Shown here: positions 45,774 through 57,700 of the stretch, piece after piece
Position numbering within the stretch: position 1 is the first letter of the stretch
How the letters are laid out: every line of letters begins with the position of its first letter
Origin: Nemopilema nomurai
Taxonomy: Eukaryota; Cnidaria; Scyphozoa; Rhizostomeae; Rhizostomatidae
Direction of reading: 5' to 3'
NCBI GenBank assembly: GCA_003864495.1
Contig: ML133389.1
Span: forward strand, 1,116,001-1,180,000
Length of the DNA: 64,000 nucleotides
Notes under the pieces: generated by a model
What the model saw: only the letters and a program-made list of their open reading frames with translations
What the model was told of the DNA's origin: nothing
Database searches by the model: none
Translations under genes and position numbers: made by a program

Positions 45774-48700
45774 CTTTGCAAATACAAAAAGTCGTCATTA
45801 TGCAATCCGTTCTTATTCGTTTTGTTCTGGTTGTCGTGGCTACATTCCGCTGTTTTGACTCTAAAAATTGTCAAAATTATGAAAATTTAAGCACGCGGAA
45901 AATAAAAAAATCGAGGGAATCCCCAATCCATATGTGGTTATCCCCACGTAGGAATCTTCTCTCACGCGCATGGAAGGAATCTTCTTTTCAAGGCAAAACG
46001 CACGACTGTAAATACACGCAGCGAGTCTGATGCAGTGACACAAAAGGGCGTATACCAAAAGACGGGCAGAATTCAACGCAAACAATGACGCCACAAACAA
46101 TGACGTCACAAACAATGCGCACCTGAACGGATTCTTCCAAATGAACACAATGACGAAAGTCAGGATGAACACACTAGCGATGGAGCAGCCGATGATGATT
46201 CCCAGCTTGGTATCACTAGAGATCAGCTCGCTGTTCTTCTCTGATTGATTTGTGCTTTGCATGTCTGTAGGAGCTGTCAATCAAACAATCACTCGATCAA
46301 TCAGGGCACCAATCAATGAATCATTGAATCAATCGCTGAATCAATTCCAATTTATAATTCAAAATATCTAGCTTACAGGCTAGCAGGGGACACAATATCA
46401 AGAAAATGAAACAGCCCTAGCTAACCATGAGCATTTGTTGAGCCAAGGAGATTTCAGGCAATGCGAAAATCACTTCTACCGTGGGCTTCAATTCAAGCGA
46501 CAGCTGATAATACCAATGACAAACAATGCATTACAATGCTATGTATCGCTCCTAAAGGCTTGATACACTTCAGGGGTGAACGAGAAAGGTTACTTCTGGC
46601 ACAAATAAGGCCTTTTCCCTTTGCTTCGAGCGCGACAAAGCTTCTAACGCGTTCTTAGTGTTCACACTTAGGTAGTTTTTCAGATGAGTAGTTTTTACAG
46701 CGGTCAAGCCTGATTTGCAAATAGGAAATCTGTTGACATGTAGCCAAGCGCATCGAGTTTATCTTTGTTAATAAAGTAAGGGTTCTTAAACGAGGGTTGT
46801 GGCTCTAGAAGGGGCACATTGGTACGAGGCTGGATATAGGCCGATAAAAGCTTTCAGAAGATATATCGATTGAAGGGCTTTATTGAGTTGGTTCGCCTCA
46901 GGTGCGGCGTCTAGCAAAAACAGACCTCACAACCATCAGTCAAATAAAAGGTCAGCCTGAAAAAAGTACTCCATTTAGCCCTCCGTACCTTTGCTTGGCT
47001 TTTTCAGCGCACAGGAGTCTATAACAACCCGTTGACCTCCCCCGGCACTGTTTACTGCATAAACCTCGATTCGATACGTCTTGTAGTAATCTGCATCGAG
47101 GTTGTAGACAAGGGGATAACCCTTCAAGTTCGGCCTCATTTCCACGACCCCGGTCCTCCATTCGGTCTTCAACTTGCGCGCCAGATGCTTGTAACGGATG
47201 ACATATTTTGTGACTAGGCCATTTGGGAATTCTGGCGGCATCCAAAGTACTCTGGCAGTGTGTGCATTTTCACTGACGTTGCAATGTACGTTAATAGGGG
47301 GTCCGGGACCTGGAAAAGACGATACCATAAATCATGAAAAATACCTCTTATCAATAAATCCATAATAACATATTTTGGGTAGTTTCTTTTGACCTTCAGT
47401 TTGACCTTTTGACCTTTGACCTTCTTTTGATCAGGTCAAAAAACCTTTAAATAATTCGTTCAGCCATTAGGCCGTTGAGCATTCGTCCATCTGAGAAGCA
47501 GTTTTTCTGCAAATCTGTTCTTCACTAAATTGGAATCACTTTGAATGCGTGTTTAGTGTATTTGCCTGCCATAACTGTTCGTACCCCGGAAGAGAGTTTC
47601 GCTTTGATAAATTCCCATCGAAAATTCCCATCAATCTCCAAAGCCAAACACAACAAATTCACCTGAACACTACGGACATCTCAACCTAAGAACGAGGCCA
47701 AAAAATCACAGGTCGATAGCAGACCCAATCATAGGCTGCGCAGCGGCACCGTTCTGCGGGGTCTGACAACTAGATGCCTACCGCTGTTGGGGTGCGTGTA
47801 GTGTTGTACGTGAATTAAAATTGGTGTGGTACTTACGTGACTCCGTCGTTTTACATGCGACTATTTCGCTCCGAAAACTCGGAAGCGTGATTTTCCGCTT
47901 TATTTTCCGCGCGACTTCGTCCACGCGATGCTGCTTGGGCACGGCATTGATGCGAATGTAATACCACGTGCCGCGCGTCAGATCCTCCAGCAGGTACTGC
48001 AGATTCTTCGTGTGGTACGTCTTGTATTTCTCGATCTGCCGCCCGCCCAACTCTATGTTTACCGTGTAATGATCCACGTCGGCCGCATGCAATGGTGAAA
48101 CCCAGGTTAGAAATATCGAGGTGTTATCCTTGACGGCGCATTCCGGATTCCGTGGATTAGAAATCTTCAGCGAATTCAGATCACCTGGGATTGCCGGCAC
48201 CTTATCTGCACTGCGGACAATCACTGATGACTTGCTGACAACTGGGCCGGAAACAATCTGTAGCTCGAACCGGTAATCTTTTTCAGGATCAAGGCGTGGC
48301 ATTAGATATGATCGCTTATCGGATTTAAGATTCATAATACGGACTTCGTGCCAGTAATCCGAAACTATAATCGGCACGCAAACCAAAATGAATCCGGTTA
48401 TGTAGTTGGATTTCGTCGGTGTCCACGTGACCCTTACAGCCGATGAGTTGATCATGTGCAATTCCATAGGGGGGCCTTTCTGACCTGGATGGAGGAGTGA
48501 GAAAGAAAATGTTTCATTTCAAATTGCTTAGAAGGCAATCAAACTCCATCATATTGCAAGAAACATATGGCATAGGCAAAGATACAGGCCTTTCAAAGGA
48601 AGGTACAAAAATTACCACATAGATTATTTCAAAGTTGAAGGCCCCTTTGGGTTCTTTCCTTTAAGCACGTCACCTTAAAAGCCATTCACCTTTAAAACGA

Positions 48701-51700
48701 ATCACCTTAAAAGCCATTCACCTTTAAAACGAATCACCTTAAATATAAATCACCTTAAAAGCGAGTCACCTTAAAGGCAAGTCATCTTCAAAGCGAGTCA
48801 CCTTGAAAATGAGTCACCTTAAAAATGAGTCACCTTAAAAATGAGTCACCTTAAAAATGAGTCACCTTGAAAATGAGTCACCTTAAAAATGAGTCACCTT
48901 GAAAATGAGTCACCTTGAAAATGAGTCACCTTAAAAATGAGTCACCTTAAAAATGAGTCACCTTAAAAACGAGTCACCTTGAAAATGAGTCACCTTAAAA
49001 ATGAGTCACCTTAAAGGCAAGTCACCTTAAAAATGAGTCACCTTAAAAATGAGTCACCTTAAAAACGAGTCACCTTAAAAATGAGTCACCTTAAAAATGA
49101 GTCACCTTAAAAATGAGTCACCTTAAAGGCAAGTCACCTTGAAAATGAGTCACCTTAAAAATGAGTCACCTTAAAAACGAGTCACCTTAAAAATGAGTCA
49201 CCTTAAAAATGAGTCACCTTAAAAATGAGTCACCTTAAAAATGAGTCACCTTAAAAATGAGTCACCTTAAAAATGAGTCACCTTAAAAATGAGTCACCTT
49301 GAAAATGAGTCACCTTAAAAATGAGTCACCTTGAAAATGAGTCACCTTAAAAATGAGTCACCTTAAAGGCAAGTCACCTTAAAAATGAGTCACCTTAAAA
49401 ATGAGTCACCTTAAAAACGAGTCACCTTAAAAATGAGTCACCTTAAAAATGAGTCACCTTAAAAATGAGTCACCTTAAAGGCAAGTCACCTTGAAAATGA
49501 GTCACCTTAAAAATGAGTCACCTTGAAAATGAGTCACCTTAAAATTGAGTCACCTTAAAAATGAGTCACCTTAAAGGCAAGTCATCTTCAAAATGAGTCA
49601 CCTTAAAAATGGATCATCTTAAAAAAATGAGTCACCTTTAAAACGAGTCACCTTAAAAATGAGTCACCTTAAAAATGAGTCACCTTAAAAATGAGTCACC
49701 TTAAAAATGAGTCACCTTAAAAATGAGTCACCTTAAAAACGAGTCACCTTAAAAACGAGTCACCTTGAAAATGAGTCACCTTAAAAATGAGTCACCTTAA
49801 AGGCAAGTCACCTTAAAAATGAGTCACCTTAAAAATGAGTCACCTTAAAAACGAGTCACCTTAAAAATGAGTCACCTTAAAAATGAGTCACCTTAAAAAT
49901 GAGTCACCTTAAAGGCAAGTCACCTTGAAAATGAGTCACCTTAAAAATGAGTCACCTTGAAAATGAGTCACCTTAAAATTGAGTCACCTTAAAAATGAGT
50001 CACCTTAAAGGCAAGTCATCTTCAAAATGAGTCACCTTAAAAATGGATCATTTAAAAAATGAGTCACCTTAAAACGAGTCACCTTAAAAATGAGTCACCT
50101 TTAAAACGAGTCACCTTAAAAATGAGTCACCTTAAAAATGAGTCACCTTAAAAATGAGTCACCTTAAAAATGAGTCACCTTAAAAATGAGTCACCTTAAA
50201 AACGTCACCTTGAAAATGAGTAACCTTAAAAATGAGTCACCTTAAAGGCAAGTCACCTTAAAAATGAGTCACCTTAAAAATGAGTCACCTTAAAAACGAG
50301 TCACCTTAAAAATGAGTCACCTTAAAAATGAGTCACCTTAAAAATGAGTCACCTTAAAGGCAAGTCACCTTGAAAATGAGTCACCTTAAAAATGAGTCAC
50401 CTTGAAAATGAGTCACCTTAAAATTGAGTCACCTTAAAAATGAGTCACCTTAAAGGCAAGTCATCTTCAAAATGAGTCACCTTAAAAATGGATCATCTTA
50501 AAAAAATGAGTCACCTTAAAAATGAGTCACCTTAAAAATGAGTCACCTTAAAAATGAGTCACCTTAAAAATGAGTCACCTTAAAAATGAGTCACCTTAAA
50601 AATGAGTCACCTTAAAAACGAGTCACCTTAAAAATGAGTCACCTTAAAGGCAAGTCACCTTGAAAATGAGTCACCTTAAAAATGAGTCACCTTAAAAATG
50701 AGTCACCTTAAAGGCAAGTCACCTTGAAAATGAGTCACCTTAAAAATGAGTCACCTTGAAAATGAGTCACCTTAAAATTGAGTCACCTTAAAAATGAGTC
50801 ACCTTAAAGGCAAGTCATCTTCAAAATGAGTCACCTTAAAAATGGATCATCTTAAAAAAATGAGTCATCTTCAAAGCGAGTCACCTTAAAAATGAGTCAC
50901 CTTAAAAATGAGTCACCTTAAAAATGAGTCACCTTAAAAATGAGTCACCTTAAAAATGAGTCACCTTAAAAACGAGTCACCTTAAAAACGAGTCACCTTG
51001 AAAATGAGTCACCTTAAAAATGAGTCACCTTAAAGGCAAGTCACCTTAAAAATGAGTCACCTTAAAAATGAGTCACCTTAAAAACGAGTCACCTTAAAAA
51101 TGAGTCACCTTAAAAATGAGTCACCTTAAAAATGAGTCACCTTAAAGGCAAGTCACCTTGAAAATGAGTCACCTTAAAAATGAGTCACCTTGAAAATGAG
51201 TCACCTTAAAATTGAGTCACCTTAAAAATGAGTCACCTTAAAGGCAAGTCATCTTCAAAATGAGTCACCTTAAAAATGGATCATCTTAAAAAAATGAGTC
51301 ACCTTTAAAACGAGTCACCTTAAAAATGAGTCACCTTTAAAACGAGTCACCTTAAAAATGAGTCACCTTAAAAATGAGTCACCTTAAAAATGAGTCACCT
51401 TAAAAATGAGTCACCTTAAAAATGAGTCACCTTAAAAACGAGTCACCTTGAAAATGAGTCACCTTAAAAATGAGTCACCTTAAAGGCAAGTCACCTTAAA
51501 AATGAGTCACCTTAAAAATGAGTCACCTTAAAAACGAGTCACCTTAAAAATGAGTCACCTTAAAAATGAGTCACCTTAAAAATGAGTCACCTTAAAGGCA
51601 AGTCACCTTGAAAATGAGTCACCTTAAAAATGAGTCACCTTGAAAATGAGTCACCTTAAAATTGAGTCACCTTAAAAATGAGTCACCTTAAAGGCAAGTC

Positions 51701-54700
51701 ATCTTCAAAATGAGTCACCTTAAAAATGGATCATCTTAAAAAAATGAGTCACCTTTAAAACGAGTCACCTTAAAAATGAGTCACCTTTAAAACGAGTCAC
51801 CTTAAAAATGAGTCACCTTAAAAATGAGTCACCTTAAAAATGAGTCACCTTAAAAACGAGTCACCTTAAAAATGAGTCACCTTAAAGGCAAGTCACCTTG
51901 AAAATGAGTCACCTTAAAAATGAGTCACCTTAAAAATGAGTCACCTTAAAAATGAGTCACCTTAAAGGCAAGTCACCTTGAAAATGAGTCACCTTAAAAA
52001 TGAGTCACCTTGAAAATGAGTCACCTTAAAATTGAGTCACCTTAAAAATGAGTCACCTTAAAGGCAAGTCATCTTCAAAATGAGTCACCTTAAAAATGGA
52101 TCATCTTAAAAAAATGAGTCATCTTCAAAGCGAGTCACCTTAAAAATGAGTCACCTTAAAAATGAGTCACCTTAAAAATGAGTCACCTTAAAAACGAGTC
52201 ACCTTAAAAATGAGTCACCTTAAAAATGAGTCACCTTAAAGGCAAGTCACCTTGAAAATGAGTCACCTTGAAAATGAGTCACCTTAAAAATGAGTCACCT
52301 TAAAAACGAGTCACCTTAAAAATGAGTCACCTTAAAAACGAGTCACCTTAAAAATGAGTCACCTTAAAAATGAGTCACCTTAAAGGCAAGTCACCTTGAA
52401 AATGAGTCACCTTAAAAATGAGTCACCTTGAAAATGAGTCACCTTAAAATTGAGTCACCTTAAAAATGAGTCACCTTAAAGGCAAGTCATCTTCAAAATG
52501 AGTCACCTTAAAAATGGATCATCTTAAAAAAATGAGTCACCTTTAAAACGAGTCACCTTAAAAGCAAGTAGTCGCTTAATAGGTAAGCCACCTTAACAAC
52601 GAGTCACCTTTATAACTAAAGCCGTACCTGCGATTTCAGGGTCGCCAATCTTGATTGTTGATTTCGCCACCTCGCCAAATCCCGCGCTTGTTGCCGCAGA
52701 TACTTCGATATAGTAAAGTTCACCAACCTCGAGATTCGTGATATCCACCTGCGTTTTTTCCGCGGGAATCAAGATGGTTTTACGACTAAACTCCGCGATT
52801 CCATAATCGATTTTGTACTCGATGATACGCCCGTTCGCATACTGCTGAGAAATTGGTGTCCAAAAAACGCGAATGGTCTGAAATGAAGAAACAGTCTACT
52901 TTAATGCATGTTGAAAATAACTAAATTACGAAAAATAGAGACAGAATCAAAAACATAACATGACAAATCATAGCACGTCATTATACAACGTAGCGTAATA
53001 TAACGTTAAGTGACGTAACGTGACATAACAAAGCATAAACGTGACGTATCATAGTAAAACGGGACAGAACATAACATTACACAATATAACATAAAAAGTA
53101 AGATTACATAACATGGATGACGTAAAATAAAAAGGTCCGCTCTGATATAACAAAATATATATATATATATATATTCCCTAAAACTATGGCATAAATCAAC
53201 ACATGATTTCATAATAAAGGATATTGAAATAGGTTTTAAGACCGACTAACCCTGTTTCCAAGATTAACAGCACTAATTGGTCCAGGCGATGCTCCAGGAA
53301 CTAAGAAAAGAATAAGTTTATTTCAAGGAAAAAGTTACCGGAAGTGAATCTAATTCGCTGAATAACATTGACATATAAAGTGCCATCTCTGTTTCTTTAG
53401 AGGCATGCTACCAACCAAGTCAGCACTTGAGTTCGCATTGATTAAAATGAAATAAGGAAGCTGTACTTAGTGAAGGGTAGGGGTCATTGGGGTCAGCTTG
53501 CATTCTACTCCCTATGACCCTAACAAGGATGGCGTAGCTCCACCAAAGAGATCATTCCACAACCAAACAAGGGGTACCTCAACTAAGGAAAGGGTAGCTC
53601 AAGCAAAGAAAGGATACCCCAACCAAAAAGGGGTACTTCAACTAATTAAGGGGTAGCCAAACGAAAGGAGGGATACCCCAACCAAAGAAAGGGCACCCTA
53701 ACTTAGAAAGGGGTAGTCCTCCCAAAGAACGGATACCCTTACCAAAGAAGGGATACCCCAACCAAAGAAGGGGTACCCCAACAAAAGAAGGGGTACCTAA
53801 ATTAAGGAAGGAGTAGCCCTACCAAAGAAGGGATACCCGACAAAGAATAAGGGATACCTCAATCTGAAAGGGGTACCTTATAAAGCCACCATAAATACAG
53901 TATGAAAAGATGCACCATTAGATAATGGCAGCATGGACACTCAAAGATGGCAAGTAAACTCCGACTCACTACTTTCAAGAGTCCTGACCCTCACGACCTC
54001 TGACCTGACCCCCATCTTCGGCCCAAACGTCGAGATGGAAATGGAGTAGAGTTGCCCTCCAAGCAGCTGATTGATTCTAAAGTGTGTCGCGGAAACTTCG
54101 CCCACGACAGTCTCTTTCCTCTCCGGCTGCATGGAGCTGGTCGTATACTCGTAGAAGACGATGTGCGCGATGACAGCGTTGCGGTTATTCAGGGGGTTCT
54201 GCTGCCAAGTGACATTAACTGACGATGCCGATACCGCAACAGCCTTTACGTTTATGGGGGGACGGGGGACGTCACCTGAAACACAAAGATCTCGATTATC
54301 ATCTCGCCATTAAAGTGGTAAAAGAACCTTCATGTATCTGAGATTTCATTTCTTGTTTCAAGCATTCTACAGCGAGCTTCATATGGTCGCCCCCTCCAAC
54401 TAATGAAATCTGGATTGTTTTCCAACAACCACCCCACAACCCCCCCAATGTCATTCCAGCCCCCAAAGTTTCCTATTACTAGTTTTTTACGCATACGAGA
54501 AATCTACCCCGTCTATTGCAGCAAGCAGTCATATAGGGGCCGCGCATAAAAAAGCGTGTTAGTAAATGAATTAAATATGGATCGTTGCATTCGCTTGAAA
54601 AGTCTTCACTGATCCAAGTTTCTATTTTCAATCTAATTCACTCCACATCCTCTCTTCACCAAATCTCTTTCACCAACTTCCCAGCAATCCCACATCCCCT

Positions 54701-57700
54701 TGGTTACTAACACCGTCTTCTTATTCGCTACTCCATAAAATATTCACCCAGAATAAAATAAACACTTTCAAATTACGTCGCATTATCAAAAGCATTCATG
54801 TGATGCAGAACTGACCCATACGTCATTATCACGTTTCATTATCACAACTTCTTTATCGTTCACCCAATCAACGAGCAGTGCACACGTGACTTTTCAAAAT
54901 ACGTCTCATTATCAAAAGCAATCATGTGATGCAGAACTGACCCATACGTCATTATCACGTTTCATTATCACAACTTCTTTATCGTTCACCCAATCAACGA
55001 GCAGTGCACACGTGACTTTTCAAATTCAATCTTCGAATTTGTCCACTTTGTCCACCTAGCAGTAAAGTAGAGAACGGCTTAAGCACCTACCGATAAAAAC
55101 AAATGTGGAATGGCTGACAAATCCAGCTTTATTCGTCGCAATGCATTGATATATCCCGACATCCTCTTGTTGCACAGAGATGATATCCAGGGACTCAGCG
55201 TCGATGAATTTCACTCGCCCTGACAGCTCGAGGCTCTTGCCGTCCTTAAACCACGTGATCTTTGGTGGCGGATCGCCAATGACTGGGCAGCGAAGTGAAA
55301 GCTTAATTTTCTTTGGCGTCAGCTTCCGCTTCTCGGGAATCGATACCAGCTTGGGTGGTGCTACAATTAAAATTTGGTCCCTAAAATTTCGTCTCACAGA
55401 ACAAGAACTGAATTCTTTTTGTATATTTCTGTTACCAATGTCACTAATGCATTAAAATAATAAATACAAGGATAAAAGGATATCATCTAATCTTAAATTA
55501 TCTCCGAATGGTTATAAAATAAAGGAAGTGGGAGGTAAATCAAGAAGTGCATCTAGACTTGCGATAAGAACTAGAAGAGATAAGAACAGTTTATGGTTGC
55601 GTGAAGTTACAGCAAACTGCTTTAGGGGGTGGCATGAAATCAGGAATAGAAACAGTTAACCGACCATGACGCATTGCGTAAAAACCGGAACGGATATAAT
55701 AAACAAGGAAGTACTTACAAAAAACCTTCAGCCAGATGGTGCGCATTACTTTGGCCTTTCCAGACTTTGCAGCGCAAACGTATTTACCAGCATGATCTGG
55801 TCCGGCTTTTTCTATAGTATAAACTGCGAATTGAGCTCCTTTTGCAAGTACTATGGAACCAAGGTCTATGTCGCGAGAGATAGTGACGAGCGGCGGTAGA
55901 TTCCCTGTGGCTCCACACGGTATGGACACAGGCTGTCCACTGGTGACTTCAATGCTCTCCGGGTAGTATGTGAAGGCGGGCGGGGTGTTTGCATCCAATG
56001 GCGTGGCTATAGAGAAATAAAACAAGATATGACCATGACATGGTAAAGGAGCATGATTTTTATTCTGTGGAGTCAAGCCAGATAAACCTGGGTACCAGAC
56101 TCTCTATTACCCTGGGTACCAGGCCCTCTATTACCCTGGGTACCAGACTCTCTATTACCCTGGGTACCAGACTCTCTATTACCCTGGGTACCAGACTCTC
56201 TATTACCCTGGGTACCAGACTCTCTATTACCCTGGATACCTGACTCTCTATTACCCTGATACCAGACTCTCTATTACCCTGGGTACCAGACTCTCTATTA
56301 ACCTGGATACCTGACTCTCTATTAACCTGGATACCTGACTCTCTATTACCCTGGGTACCAGACTCTCTTTTACCCTGGGTACCAGACTCTCTATTGCCGA
56401 TTCATTAATTCATTTATGCAGGAGAATAATTCTTGAAATGCAAATTAAGGCAATCTGTGAGAGCCTTGGATATTCCGTATATCAAAGCCCAGTGGAATTG
56501 CGAAGAAGCATCCGACAAACGACTGACTACCAAATACGGGAAAAGTATGACTGTAGAATCGAATTGTGTTGTGTTTCTACTGAATGCGTTGCTCAGCCTT
56601 TATGGATGATCCGAGCTAAAGTTGTCTTATTTAACGTGAAGGGAACACCGAGCCAGGCCGAGAGAGAGATAGACGACGCGTTGCCTGTTGTACTCTGTAG
56701 CCCTGTTACTGATGACTGACTGACTGACTGACTGACTGACTGACTGACTGACTGACTTATCTAAACTTTACAATTAAATTGATACTAATTATTCTAAAAA
56801 CATTTTCTGCCGAGAGATGAGAGAGGATGATGAAATGATGATGTAATTAGGATGAAAAAGTCTAGGCTGAGGAGCAAGAAGAGATGTGTCTGCATTACAT
56901 GGTGTGACAATGAAAAGTAGACAAACGAGTCACTACATGACGATTAAGAGGCTTTGCATAATTTAGAGGCTAGATGACTCTGATTTCAACATTTCTACTT
57001 CGCACGCAGTTGGGTCGCAAAAACCGACACTCCAAAGAGCTTTAAGAGCATCAAAATTCAGAATATCCGATTAGGCTACTTCTACAGAGCAGCAAAAAAC
57101 ATCCAGAATGACGTCATAATTCAGCGAGCTGTGTAGATAAATGGCTTACCGACTAGTTTGATCCATCTTCCTACACTTAACTTTTAGGGAAACTGTGTTT
57201 TTTAAGGGATTTTGACCCATTTGACCCACAAGTGCATTTAGACCCGTCTGAAAAGGGCCCTTTTCTTGAATCGAAGGACCATTAAGCTTTTCAAATCGGG
57301 ACAGAAAAGCCCCTGATTACGGAAACATTAGTGATTTCCTAAAACTCCAATCTCTTTGCTGGGTGTCTGTGGACAGCTATTATGATAATAATCGCATCCA
57401 AGTTAGGCCTCACGTGCGTGCAGAATGCATCCACCAAACTCCCTTCTCTTAGAATATATGGCAGACTACATTGGGTATGCGCACCAGAAACAAGACTGAG
57501 CCATTAACAGGGAGACTTTTAGCTGTAAAGCCATTCTGTATGCCCGCGATCTTCTGCAATTGCCCGCGATCTTCTGCAATTACCCGCGATCTTCTGCAAT
57601 TACCCGCGATCTTCTGCAATTACCCGCGTTTTGCTAGCCCGCCTTATTGTTGCCTCTTGCCTCATCATTGGCAAACTGATTGATCTTTCTTATTGGTTGG

